Shown: positions 45,216 to 56,112 of the stretch, in pieces
Numbering within the stretch: the stretch's first letter is position 1
Layout: each line of letters starts with the position of its first letter
From: Doryteuthis pealeii
Taxonomy: Eukaryota > Mollusca > Cephalopoda > Myopsida > Loliginidae
Assembly: GCA_023376005.1 (NCBI GenBank)
Contig: CM042152.1
Location: 87,346,762-87,410,761 of the forward strand
Length of the DNA stretch: 64,000 nt
Reading direction: 5' to 3'
Translations under genes and position numbers: made by a program
The notes under the pieces: model-generated
Seen by the model: only the letters and a program-made list of their open reading frames with translations
Told to the model about the DNA's origin: nothing
The model's database searches: none

Positions 45216-45655
45216 GTCATGAATAGAATGGAAACCCTTGAAATGAACATCCTTCTTCTTTATGTTCAATATTGTATTGATATAAAGAAAAAAAATCCAG
45301 ACCCCCCAAAAAAAACAAAAAAAAATCTATTTGGCCAAACAAGAGAAAAAAAAAGTCTTAAAAAAGAGATTTTTAATCTTAAGTGGAGCACCACACCTAC
45401 CATCAGCTTTCCACTTTATCACACAGATGCACCGTGTTGGTGAGGGCCGGTGTCAAGTTCAGAACCTTGCGGTTCCGAGGTGGATGCTCTACCAAAAGTA
45501 AGTCATGAATAGAATGGAAACCCTTGAAATGAACATCCTTCTTCTTTATATTCAATATTGTATTGATATAAAGAAAAAAAATCCAGACCCCCCAAAAAAC
45601 CAAAAAAAAAATCTATTTGGCCAAACAAGAGAAAAAAAAAAGTCTTTAAAAAAGA
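45216..45655 (-). repeat. SINE-B-derived repeat, larger unit
   Basis: GAATAGAATGGAAACCCTTG to AATCTATTTGGCCAAACAAG occurs twice, 288 bp apart, with purine-rich runs. Confidence 0.8.
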
Positions 45656-46246
45656 GATGCTCAATGCTATAACTTGAACTATCTAATGATAATGATTGCC
45701 TCTCTATACAGACACGTCAAAACAACTATTTTTTTTTGTAAACGATGATTAGTCATAAGAATACAGTTGTGAAATACATCATTACTCTCCAAAAGGTCTC
45801 ATTTTTTGACATAGGGCCATTTTATCGACGTTGTCATGGCAACAAGTTTTCATGCTATCTCTGCTGAATACAAACCCTGAATTCCCAGATTAACCATTAT
45901 TTATTATATATTTTCTCCCTTTTTGTCACTTTATTATCTGTGAAATTTCTCAAACAACACCCACCCCTATTCACAACAACCCCCCAAATATAAATGACTA
46001 CATTCAGAGTTTTAACATACCCAATACTTTGTACTGAATGCATTATTCAGCAGAAACAAAATGGCTAATAAGACGTTATTCAGTTCCTAGTCATTATGTC
46101 AGCTCATGGTAATGGTCAACAATCTTCAAAAATCTCAAATAAATTGGTATGCATAGAGAATACAAATGTTCTTGTTTTTTTTTGTTACACACTGAAACTG
46201 ATATGAGTCACTGTTGTCATACACTCACTGAGGAATACAGTACATC
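45656..46246. other. Unassigned stretch
   Basis: No repeat or gene recognised. Confidence 0.4.
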
Positions 46247-46248
46247 TC

Positions 46249-46287
<39 letters not shown>
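46247..46287. repeat. (TA)n microsatellite
   Basis: Runs directly into a SINE-A fragment. Confidence 0.95.
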
Positions 46288-46288
<1 letters not shown>

Positions 46289-46289
<1 letters not shown>

Positions 46290-46412
46290 CTTTGGAAAGG
46301 TATGAATCCATATATTCTCCCTCCAGCTATAGGTTAAATAGTAGGGCAGACTGGGCCCTTCAGCCTTGGGTAGGTAACCAGTCTAGGAGAGGGATAACTC
46401 TGAATTCAAAAT
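46289..46412 (+). mobile_element. SINE-A, headless fragment
   Basis: CCCTTTGGAAAGGTATGAAT to GATAACTCTGAATTCAAA. The tRNA head is absent. Confidence 0.78.
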
Positions 46413-46592
46413 TCCTGAGGTCGGTTGTTGATTGGATTTGTGGCAACCCTTGGTGCACCAATTCTTTCCTATAGACTGTGCCAAAAAGTGTGGATGGTCC
46501 AACACAAGCCTTCACCACTATAAACAAATCACTGTGTGGGTGTTCATTGTGTGTATTAAACCCTCATATATTGAAAATCGACGGGAGAGTCC

Positions 46593-46596
<4 letters not shown>

Positions 46597-46635
<39 letters not shown>
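46597..46635. repeat. (TA)n microsatellite
   Basis: TA array followed by TAGATTATAGAT repeats. 46413-46596 and 46670-47140 are unassigned. Confidence 0.9.
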
Positions 46636-46636
<1 letters not shown>

Positions 46637-47151
46637 TTATAGATAATCCATATATATATATAGATTATAGATTTTTAAATTGTTTATCCATTTATCTTCT
46701 CGCCTTTCAATTACTTTTTTATATTGATGCTTTGTCAATTTTTCTATAGTGGTAAATTTAGCCTCTCTGTTAAAATCGTGACTGTTTTAAAACTTTTTAG
46801 AAATATTAACCAAATCAAAGTATTTACTTTAGCATAGTTCATCTTGACATTGATTTTTGAATATCTTCTTTTATGCGACAAATCTCCAGATGAAGTAGTT
46901 CTTTGCCTTTTAACATGTGTATTATTTGTCGGTAAAAGGTAAACCATCCCTGTCGGAATGTATGATCCATTGACCGATCCTATCACCGGGAACGATCAAG
47001 TTAATCCTTGCAACTGAGAAAAGAGGATCGCTATTTTATTTATTTACTCCTGACAAAAATTCTTTCTTCTGATACTCATCAGTGAATATATATATGATTA
47101 ATTTGTTGTGTCCTTAAAAGGGATACAATCAGACAAGGTTGTAGTCAAGTG

Positions 47152-47352
47152 GAAGGACTAGGTGGCTTTATTGCAGAGAGATACAATAAGACAGACAAGG
47201 TATAGTGAGGTACGCTACTAATCCTCGAAGCCAGCCCAGCATAATGCTGTGCTCTATATATATATATATATATATAAAAGTAATTGGTAATTTGATTGAA
47301 GCATTGTAATTGGTAATTTGCTTGAAGCATTGTATCTCTCTGCAATAAAACC
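47152..47352. repeat. Inverted repeat around TA tract
   Basis: GGTGGCTTTATTGCAGAGAG and CTCTCTGCAATAAAACCATC pair. Between them a 25-bp phrase (GTAATTTGCTTGAAGCATTG) is duplicated. Confidence 0.65.
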
Positions 47353-47374
47353 ATCTATCTTAAATCTATAATTA

Positions 47375-47414
<40 letters not shown>

Positions 47415-47659
47415 GACCACATGGGTGTGAGAGAGAGTTTGGAATATTCCATTACAACAGTCACAAAGAATCAAACTTAATTTCTCTGAAGGAAGGAAGA
47501 TTATTTATATACTAGCAAATGTTAGTACTTTTTGATAAAAATAAAGTTTAATTCTGAGTTAATTGATAACGATTAATATCAAAAGAAAAGTTTTTTTTTC
47601 TCACTTTGGTCAGTATATTTCCAAGACAAACAATACAATCAAAATTGCCATAAACAATA

Positions 47660-47782
47660 TGCTCACACATACACACGTACATTCACACACACATATACGC
47701 GTATATATATACGCACATACATGCATATATACATATTTAAGCACACACATATGTACGCATATACACGCGCATACATACACGG
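47660..47782. repeat. CA/TA-rich cryptic simple sequence
   Basis: Alternating purine-pyrimidine (CACACATATACGC...) over about 120 bp, potentially Z-DNA-forming. Confidence 0.7.
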
Positions 47783-47969
47783 TTGGGTAAATACATATAG
47801 CAACCACAAAAAAGGATTTACAGACTGTTTTGAAAAGTCTAAAAAAATACATGGATAAAATGTATGAGGCCCATGGAGAATACCTTGAGGTGGACTTGTC
47901 ATTACCCTAGGTAGGTCTTTTTTTGGTTAATATTAAATACCTGGATCATTTCTTGTCATCTTTTATTTT

Positions 47970-47976
47970 TATATAT

Positions 47977-48007
<31 letters not shown>

Positions 48008-48093
48008 CATGCTGTAATAGTTAGCAAGTTAGACTGGCAAATGATGACAAGTGAGTTCGAGCTTCACTGGGTGCCCCTTATTTGGCTTAGTAA

Positions 48094-48123
<30 letters not shown>
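47970..48123. repeat. Family G unit between TA arrays
   Basis: TA arrays at 47970-48006 and 48100-48123 enclose GTAATAGTTAGCAAGTTAGA and GAGTTCGAGCTTCACTGGG, a tRNA-like family G unit. Confidence 0.6.
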
Positions 48124-48124
<1 letters not shown>

Positions 48125-48688
48125 GGCAATGGAGAAAATAGCAACAAAAATTTCAAAGAAATAAATGTCGCCAAGGAAATCTTGATGAACTTTTTTTATA
48201 AGTTAGTATTAAAACAATCAGGATGAGGATACAATTCAGTAAGATTCATTGGATTATTATCCAATGAATCATTCTGAATAGCATCCTCATGGATATTATG
48301 GATAGTAAACAATTCCACTTCAATTTCTCTATCAAATTAAGGATGAATCCTCATTACTTACTTCACCATGATATCTCAATAAAACCATCTTCACCTTCAT
48401 CTTTTGTGGCTTCATTTTAAAGACATGTTTTCAAGGCCAGAAGAATTTACACTGATAGTCTTCTCTTAATATTTCTAATATAACATCTTATTGAACGTCA
48501 CATGTCAGATGTGACTTGGCCAGTCAAACATAATGATATGGTTTGAATGAAAATCAATCTTCATTCAACACAACTGTCATAAACGAAATAGGAAGAGTTT
48601 GGCATCCAAAATTTCCTTACAATTTATAAAAATCAGTGAGGGGTAAATTTTTGTCATTGGTCTGTCTTGGCCATAAAAGATATTGGGA
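48124..48688. other. Unassigned AT-rich stretch
   Basis: Short inverted repeat ATTGGATTATTATCCAAT. No gene. Confidence 0.4.
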
Positions 48689-49063
48689 GGCGCGATGGTG
48701 TATTGGTTAGAGTCGTAGGAAATGAAAAAGTCGACACAAGTTCAATTCCTGGACGAAACCACAGTTCACTTAGCGCTAATATAATTGGGAAAGCTATGAA
48801 TCCAACTATTCTCTCTCCAGCTTTGGGTAAATAGTAGGGCAGAAAGGGCTCTTTAACCTTGGTTAGGCAACCAGTCTATGAGAAGGAAAACTCTGAATTC
48901 CTGGACGAAGCCACAGTTCACTTAGCGCTAATATCCTTGGAAAGCTATGAATCCAACTATTCTCTCTCCAGCTTTGGGTAAATAGTAGGGCAAAAGAGCT
49001 CTTTAATCTTGGTTAGGCAACCAGTCTAGGAGAAGGAAAACTCTGAATTCAAACCTGGTCACT
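48689..49063 (+). mobile_element. SINE-A with internal tandem duplication
   Basis: A head (GGCGCGATGGTGTATTGGTT) is followed by two body units (about 48747-48898 and 48899-49050), each starting CTGGACGAAxCCACAGTTCA. The junction lies at GAATTC/CTGG, where both units share ATTCCTGGACGAA. Confidence 0.85.
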
Positions 49064-49639
49064 ACTAGAATAGGCTTAGGCCTACTTAATGATCTATTTC
49101 AATTTTAAAAAATAAAAAAAAAGATAGGGATAGTTTGTGTTAATAGGTATAATTCATTTTCCTACTAATTTCACTTGTTAAGCAGACACACCCATTTGCT
49201 TTGAATGTTAGCCCCACCCACAGGAATAAGGATAAGTCGGTTTGTTGTATATTTGGGTTGATTTATAGATCTGTCTTTAATGACACTTGTGATATTCTGC
49301 CATAGGTTGTATATTTCCTCTGACTTAGGTCATTGAAGTCATATTCATTGAATCAGAATTAATAATATTGGTTAACACATACCAGAACCAAAAATAATTT
49401 CCTTCCTTTACTTCAGAACTGATCTTTGATAAAATCTGAAACTGATCTTCTATAATCTAATTTGATATGATCTGATCTCTCCTTTTGCCATCTATCAGTC
49501 TGTATATCTTCATAAATGACCTCTTCCAATCACAATAGTGAAAGGAAAAGATAGCGCTGAATGCTACTCTTTCAAACAAGGGTGAATACATGTTATTTGC
49601 TATATACAACATGATCTTTAGCCATTTGGTAGACAGACT

Positions 49640-49780
49640 CTTAGTTATGTCATATAGTAGCAACACATTTTCTTAATTTTATTTCAATGTGCAGCTTATA
49701 TTAATATAGTAAATGAAACTTGATTCTCTATATTTTTTAGGAGAGAGTTCAAATATTCTAAAAAGTAATGTACTATTTTC
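49640..49780 (+). repeat. Duplicated segment, SINE-free copy
   Basis: TTATTTCAATGTGCAGCTTA to AAAAAGTAATGTACTATTTT resembles 49860-49891 plus 50183-50275 with the SINE-A removed. Confidence 0.65.
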
Positions 49781-49880
49781 AATGCATGATTTAGCCAGGT
49801 CCCTAGTTATAATTCTAGTCCAATGCATGTCTTATAGTGGCTACACAGATTTTTAGCAAATTTATTTCAATGAGCATCTT

Positions 49881-50193
49881 ATATAAATATGTAGGAAGCA
49901 CGTGGTGTAATGGTTAAAGTCATGGGGAATGGACTCGTCGCCCCGAGTTCAAATCCTGGATGTGGTAATTGCATTTCACTTAGCGCTAATACCCTTGGGA
50001 AAGGTATGAATCCTACTCTACCTCCAGCTATGGATAAATAGTAGGGCAGACTGGGCTCTTTAACCTTGGTTAGGCAACCGGTCTAGGAAAGGAAAACTCT
50101 GAATTCAAACCTGTTAAACTCCACTTAAGAAATTGACCTTGTGTCACATCCTGCTCGTGTGGAGGGGTTGGTAAATATATATATATAAATATG
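49881..50193 (+). mobile_element. SINE-A, full length with target-site duplication
   Basis: Element 49892-50182 is flanked by ATATAAATATG. Head CACGTGGTGTAATGGTTAAA and GAGTTCAAATCC are intact. The tail ends in TA repeats. Best-defined SINE-A here. Confidence 0.92.
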
Positions 50194-50776
50194 GTAAATT
50201 AAACTTGTTTCTTCATAGTTATTCAAAAAAAAAGGAGAATTCAAATCTTAAAAGTAGTATATTGTTTTCAAATATTGTTTTAACATGAAATGCAATGAAT
50301 TTTAATAATTTATTTTTGTTCTGAAAACATTCCCCAAATATGCCTAATCACAGAACAACACCCTTCCTTCAATTTCTCATTAGATACTATATGAAATTAA
50401 AAAAACAAATTCTTTTTAAATCTGGAGAGAGTAAATTTAGAGGTAACCCTCCCTTTTAGTAACATCTGATATTAGAGGGATTTAATCACAGCTTCATATT
50501 CTGTAGAAATTTGAAGACAATGTTTACATAACACCCTTCTCATTTGACATTCAAACAGAATATTCTCAAGGGGAAAATTCAGATGATTTATTCAAAGAGC
50601 CTTGCCTAATCCCAAATGAATTTCTTAAAAAATGAATAAACAAAAGGAAGAAAATTCACCATTGAAAGGGAATTAAAAAAAAAAGGAATTGATATTTTCT
50701 TAATTGTAATTTAGTTAAGTGTGTCTATATCATAATGCTTGCTTTACTGAGATGTTTCTTCATGAAATGAGAATTA

Positions 50777-51085
50777 TGAATTCTTTCAGGTTCAGATTTG
50801 AACTAGCAATGTTAAAATGGAAATGGTTTGATTATTATTACTATTTGCCATTGAGTGAAGAATATTTCTTCATTTCTATGAATCCAAGAGTTCCAAATCT
50901 TTGTTATTTGATGAAATTCTTTTAGCTAGAAACCACAAGAATTCTTTCAGGTTTAGATTTGAACCAGCAATGTTAAAATGGAAATGGTTTGATTATTATT
51001 ACTATTTGCCATTGAGTGAAGAATATTTCTTCATTTCTATGAATCTAAGAGTTCCAAATCTTTGTTATTGATGAAATTTTTTTGG
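50777..51085 (+). repeat. Tandem duplication (about 161 bp, two units)
   Basis: Units start ATTCTTTCAGGTTCAGATTT (50777) and ATTCTTTCAGGTTTAGATTT (50940) and end inside a SINE-B phrase (GCTAGAAACCACAAG), so the duplication captured part of that SINE. Confidence 0.85.
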
Positions 51086-51290
51086 CTAGAAACTACAAGG
51101 TTCCTAGTTCGATATCTGCCCACGCCAACTCAGCATATGAGTAGCACAAGGATTTGTGTGGTAAACTAAGGAGCTGATGGTAGGTGTGGTGCTCCACCTC
51201 AGATGCAAAAATAATCTCCTTGGTCTAGTGCTAGTGAAAAGGGGATAGAGTCCCTCGCTGATTGGTTGATACCAACTTTAAGCCACCTTT
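51078..51290 (+). mobile_element. SINE-B, box A region missing
   Basis: Starts at GGCTAGAAACTACAAGG, box B TTCGATATCTGCCC, normal body, worn end. Confidence 0.8.
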
Positions 51291-51354
51291 ACTATATCAT
51301 ATTAAAACTTTTTAAAAAATATCAAAAACTTATGACCAATCAGATAAGAATGGT

Positions 51355-51750
51355 TTAATTTATTTGATTAATTATTCAAACTAGCTGAATTACTCATCTA
51401 TGCCGAATATGTATTTACACAACTCCTTCACATGAGCAGGATGTAACACAAGATCAATTTTAAGCAAAGTTTAACAGAGCTTTTCTTCTCCTAGACTAGT
51501 TGCCATACCAAGGCTAAAGGGCCCAGTCAACCTTACTATGAATTATAAATCATTTGATTTATGTGATGAATTATTCAAACTAGCTGAAGCACCTATGCTG
51601 AGTATATATATATATATATATGTATATGCACAACTCCTTCACATGAGCAGGATGTAACACAAGATCAATTTTAAGCAAAGTTTGATTCATTTAATTGATG
51701 TGATGAATTATTCCAACTAGCTGAAATAAACATCTTTAGTGAGTAAGAGG
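51355..51750 (-). repeat. Triplicated segment with SINE-A pieces
   Basis: GAATTATTCAAACTAGCTGA-type phrases occur at about 51364, 51566 and 51705. The first two are followed by SINE-A tails (ACAACTCCTTCACATGAGCA) of decreasing length. Confidence 0.75.
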
Positions 51751-51903
51751 TCAATACCTCAATTGTAAATGTGGTCAGACTAACAAACAAATGTCAAAAA
51801 TCCTTTCTACTTATTTATTTATTGACAAATTATTTCACTTTAATTTTCTGACTTAACATTCTACAATTACATGTTACAATGTCTTTTGCAGTAAAATCTT
51901 AAC

Positions 51904-51907
<4 letters not shown>

Positions 51908-51931
<24 letters not shown>
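51908..51931. repeat. (TA)n microsatellite
   Basis: Left border of the foldback pair. Confidence 0.9.
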
Positions 51932-51934
<3 letters not shown>

Positions 51935-51967
51935 AAATAAAATTGGAACTTAATCCGACAGTGTAAA

Positions 51968-52432
51968 TATGATATATTGAAAAAACAAAGGATGTTTACA
52001 AATGCATGGGCTCATCAGGAGAGAATGTGCAAACCGTTTCGGGGCCTTTCTCTTTACGGTTTATATAGCAACACCGGCCCTCCTCACTGATGATGTGGGG
52101 ACCCAAGTAATATCTGCATCGACTGCACGTGGATCGGTCTTCAACAAAAATAAGACGGGAAGAAATGACCGTTAGCAAAAACAGAACGCTGCTAGTCAAA
52201 AGTTGGAATTATTCAAAAGAAAAAAATGCGCTGTCTGTATTAATTTATTTTTGTTGAAGACTGATCCACGTGCGGTCGATGCAGATATTACTTGGGTCCT
52301 CACATCATCAGTGAGGAGGGCCGGTGTTGCTATATAAACCGTAGAGAGAAAGGCCCTGAAACGGTTTGCACATTCTCTCCTGATGAGCCCATGCATTTGT
52401 AAACATCCTTTGTTTTTTCAATATATCATATA
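51968..52432. mobile_element. Large foldback element 1, about 186-bp arms
   Basis: Arms 51968-52153 and 52245-52432 are about 95% complementary by eye, with a 91-bp spacer. The right arm contains CCCTGAAACGGTTTG and CTCCTGATGAGCCC in that order. A preceding module ATCCGACAGTGTAAATATG is shared with the next foldback. Confidence 0.85.
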
Positions 52433-52452
52433 TATATATATATATATATATA
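52433..52452. repeat. (TA)n microsatellite
   Basis: Separates the two foldbacks. Confidence 0.9.
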
Positions 52453-52494
52453 AGTCAAAAGAAAGGAAATGAATCCGACGGTATGAGTATAGCT

Positions 52495-52767
52495 AAAAGG
52501 ATATGAAAACACCACAAAATGCTGTTAAAGTGAAAACATTTTATAACATAGCTGATATTGAATATTTCGATTTTATAAAAATCATCTTCAGAGCTTGTTT
52601 ATACTCTGTGTTGTTAAGAGTGGAGACAAAAGTCATATGATTTAACAACACGGAGTATAAACAAGCTCTGAAGATGATTTTTATAAAATCGAAATATTGT
52701 TCAATATCAGCTATGTTATAAAATGTTTTCACTTTAACAGCATTTTGTGGTGTTTTCATATCCTTTT
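52495..52767. mobile_element. Large foldback element 2, about 125-bp arms
   Basis: Arms of GGATATGAAAACACCACAAA type with a 27-bp centre. Both arms contain a hammerhead-like core. A TA array follows. Confidence 0.85.
52664..52712 (+). ncRNA. Hammerhead-like motif in foldback 2
   Basis: Stem I AGCT/AGCT, core CTGAAGA, one extra T, stem II GATTTT-TAT-AAAATC, GAAA, stem III TATTG-TT-CAATA, then TC at the cleavage position. One nucleotide more than the canonical core between A9 and stem II may impair it. The left arm carries the same design on minus with a shorter stem III. Confidence 0.35.
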
Positions 52768-53109
52768 ATATATATATATTATATATATATAACTCTCCTG
52801 TTAATTATGGCATATGAGGACCTAACAGTCCAATTATACCATTATCAATTTATATTCGAAGTCTTACATGAGATTTTAATCCTGCTAGTGTTCTAGTAAA
52901 CTAGTTCACAATAAGTGCATGTGAAATTGCTTTGGGGAAACACAGCCAGTACATTAGATCTTGTTTTCAATTTTGTCTTTAATTCTCTTTTATGATCAAT
53001 GTGTAAGTTTTCAAATTCAATTATTCTCTTGCGACATTCAGTCATCCATTTATTTTGGTCCATGATATTGTGTTCCAAAGAGGATTGAGGGAAACAAAGT
53101 GTTTACCTA

Positions 53110-53540
53110 CTTTTTGAGCACCATCATAGAACTGCCCACACAGTAGGTTTTTTTGTATTGTTACTCATTCTCATCACATGACCAACCCATCTAAGTTTAG
53201 GCTGTATAAGATTAGACACAATACCTCTGACTTTACATTTGGTTAACAGTTCTGCATTGGAGACTTTATCAAATGTAGACACAAATGGAACAAAGACAAT
53301 TTTTTTTATATATGGCTTCAATATGGAGTCCATAATTCTAATAGATATGGAATGGTCAGAAGCACAACAACTAGATAGACATTAATTCTAGTTTTTAATG
53401 ATACACCTCTCTCAACAATGATGAAGTTTTCCAAAAGCATTCACTTCTTTCAAAATATGATTTTTAATTACATCGGCAAGAGAGGCTGATGTATGGGAAG
53501 GATTTAACATAAGATTTTTTCCATTCACCATAAAAAAGAA
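53110..53540 (-). pseudogene. LINE ORF2, post-RT region
   Basis: Minus-strand reading SNLIQPKLRWVGHVMRMSNN fits the LINE block LLKAQLRWxGHVxRM, with FVSTFDKVSNAELLTKCKV before it and ASLADVIKNHILKEVNAFGK further upstream. Stops interrupt. Lies downstream of the RT piece at 54280-54640. Confidence 0.7.
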
Positions 53541-53734
53541 AAGACTACTAGAAATTTGTGCGCAGGGGGTCAACTGTTTAATAACCTTAATTTTTTGTTT
53601 TGTTCTAAGGTAGACTTTGATTGGTGCACTACTTTAGTTTTTCTAATCCTGAAAATTAAACCAAAGTCTTTGGGTAGTTATAGAAAAACAGCCAATATAT
53701 TCTTGGACTTCCTAAATAAAGATTGCCAAAGTCA

Positions 53735-54095
53735 TCATCACTTGTATTATTTGGATTATTCGGACTATTGTCCTAACCTTTATTGTTATCTGTACAATGT
53801 TTCGGCCGATATGCCTTCTAGCCTACTTCAGGTATTTCTTTTCGTACTCGGGAACCTTCTTGTCATAACCAGGAGCCTCCATGGAACTTTGAACCCAACT
53901 CTTTATTTAATTTATGGGGGTATACTGTTCTTGTTCTGCTAACCATGACTAGGTACAAGTGTTAAGCTGTGTTAATTATTATTCTATGTTACTGTCGCCC
54001 TTGACCAGGATTGAACCTGCAGCATAGAGATAACTGTCACTTAGAACTATTTTAACCCAATGCCTATATCCACAACACCATGTGTCCAATAATAA
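53735..54095 (-). mobile_element. Family E SINE, full length, inside LINE
   Basis: Tail at left (ATTCGGACTATTGTCCTAAC), tRNA-like head at right (CAGGATTGAACCTGC, ATGTGTCC). The far side adds an inverted tail stub (ATAAAGATGAGGATAATAAT, 54090-54150), giving TIR-like ends. Confidence 0.75.
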
Positions 54096-54279
54096 AGATG
54101 AGGATAATAATCCAAATAATCCATCTCAGAAATCCAAAGAAATATTAATCATCATTATCATCATCAGCAGCAGCAATAAAGAGTTTTTGCATTGAGGCAC
54201 TGGAGGCTGAAAAAAACAGCAGTTCTGCCAAATTTAAATTTAACTTCATTTCCTGGCCACCAAAAATTGCATATTGCAA

Positions 54280-54640
54280 AATTCAGGAAAAGCAGAGTAT
54301 AAACAACACAGGTGTCATGATACAATCTTGTTTGGTACTTGCCTTTTTTTTTTTCACACTAAATGGATCAGGTGACTTTCCATCAGATATGACTGATATT
54401 TTTATAACCTCATGGAATGAGATGACCATTTTTAGCATAGTATCTGGTAAAGTTATTTCAAGATTTTTGGTTAAAGGATTCAAAAGTCTTTGTTTTTCCT
54501 CAAATGTTCTTTTCCAGTAACCTGATGAATCAAAAATATGATGTCGATGGTCCCATTACGAGGATGGAAACCACATTAAGATTTGGGGTAAATTTGATCA
54601 ATCAAGTGAGTGATAATTCTGTTAAGAATTAGATGAGCAA
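54280..54640 (-). pseudogene. LINE reverse transcriptase fragment
   Basis: Minus strand: MLKMVISFHEVIKISVISDG then KKASTKQDCIMTPVLFILCF aligns with the RT block (SFHDGM...V..DG ... GVKQGCVLAPTLFSxMFS). Upstream in another frame, a CGFxxxRGTxDMIF-like piece is visible near 54560. The catalytic YxDD would lie downstream, where family E inserted, and is not visible. RTE- or CR1-like clade, inactive. Confidence 0.7.
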
Positions 54641-54644
54641 TGAC

Positions 54645-54835
54645 TTTCCTCCTCAAGGGGGGGGGGGCGCCTCAGACACTGAGCAATAAACCCAGCCCTG
54701 CCCCTTTAAATCTAGGGAGCAGGTATTGCCTGGGGGGATGGCCCCCTGGGATCGATGTTAATTGTAGCCACAGTCCAGAGCCAAAGCCACTGGACCCCTG
54801 CCCCAAGAGGCGAGTGGGCATGTTTTGGACCATAC
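54645..54835 (+). mobile_element. Family F, partial
   Basis: CCTCCTCAAGGGGGGG, AATAAACCCAGCCCTGCCCC, CCTGGGGGGATGGCCCCC. The 5' third seen at 7018 is absent. Confidence 0.72.
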
Positions 54836-55334
54836 AGTTTCTTAAGACATTTATAAGTTTTTGAAACGTTTTCTATTGGTGGCCTCTTGAAATTCAGCAG
54901 AGAGAATTCTTAATCATTTTATCTACAATGTATTCAATGTTCTCTTCTTCTTATCATAGATCCATAATTTATGCAGAGAAATTGAGCTTCTCTGTTATTG
55001 TTGAACAAGCCTTACTGTCTTCCTAATGAGAAACCTAAGAACCACAAAGGTGGAATAAGCGACATTCCTTGGGGATTTCAAGAAGCTTCAATATCCCCAG
55101 AACGTCATTTCAAATTTATCAGATAATTCCTTACTCTTAATATCTGACTTTAAAGGAAACATATTGATTCTTCAGGAAGTGGTAGAACTTACAATATGCC
55201 TCTTTCAGGGGGAGATAGATAGATTCCTTGGTATATGCAACAAGGATTCATTTGAAAGAAAACAGTTGCTGTGATAAGAACGAGGGATATGGAAATTCTT
55301 TACATATTAATTCTTGGTTATTACATAGTCTATT

Positions 55335-55626
55335 ATGTTGCCAGTCAATCTGGCCATCGCCAGGGTCCAGTGGCTTCGGCCCTGGATCTTTACGAGTTAA
55401 TAGCGTCGATCCCAGGGGGCCATCCCCCCAGACAACACCTGCCCCCTTGATTTAAAGGGGCAGGGCTGGGTTTATTGCCCAGTGCCTGAGGCGCCCCCCT
55501 TGAGGGATTGACGCAATTTTTCACACGCCACCCCATGAGCTTCGGTTTGTGGGTGGTCCCATGTTAATAGGGCCTTGTGCCTGACCCGTACAAGTGGGGT
55601 ACATGGAAAATATCATGTTGCCAGTC
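55335..55626 (-). mobile_element. Family F with target-site duplication
   Basis: Element 55347-55614 (268 bp) lies between perfect 12-bp copies of ATGTTGCCAGTC. GC-rich body; no ORF of note. This defines the family's ends. Confidence 0.85.
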
Positions 55627-55632
55627 TTTGGT

Positions 55633-55780
55633 TGAGTTTACTGCATATCAACCCTTATTGAGTTATTTAATGCCAAAGATATTTTGTTTTATTCATTCTT
55701 GTTGTGTATTTAAATTTTTTCTTTTAAACTCTATTTTTTTTCTATTCAACCCTTAGATAGGTCCCTAATTCCTGACATGT
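55633..55780 (-). mobile_element. Family C tail, diverged
   Basis: GCATATCAACCCTTATTGAG and TATTCAACCCTTAGATAGG only. Confidence 0.55.
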
Positions 55781-55878
55781 CACAAGTGTCATACCTAGTA
55801 ATTTAGTATCATTTAGTTTATCTCACACCATAGGCATCTCTCACCTGGACTGATCAAGGTCTCTATGTTGGATTTTTT

Positions 55879-56112
55879 TCAAATCCTGGATGTGATAATT
55901 GCATTTCACTTAGTGCTAATACCCTTGGGAAAGGTATGAATCCTACTCTCCCTCCAGCTATGGATAAATAGTAGGGCAGACTGGGCTCTTTAACCTTGAC
56001 TAGGCAACCTTCTAGGAGAAGGAAAACTCTGAATTCAAACCTGTTGAACTCTGCTTAAGAAATTGACCTTGTGTCACATCCTGCTCGTGCGGAGGTGTTG
56101 GTAAATATATAT
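55879..56112 (+). mobile_element. SINE-A, headless
   Basis: Starts at AAATCCTGGATGTGATAATT. Full body and GTGCGGAGGTGTTGGTAAAT tail. Confidence 0.85.

Noticed and set aside
47060..47095. Third hammerhead candidate on minus (CTGATGAG)
   Set aside because: No stem II can form before GAAA. The first bases pair with ATCAG as a plain hairpin instead.
53110..54640. Intact LINE ORF2
   Set aside because: Stops, frameshifts and nested family E insertion. The catalytic YxDD is not visible.
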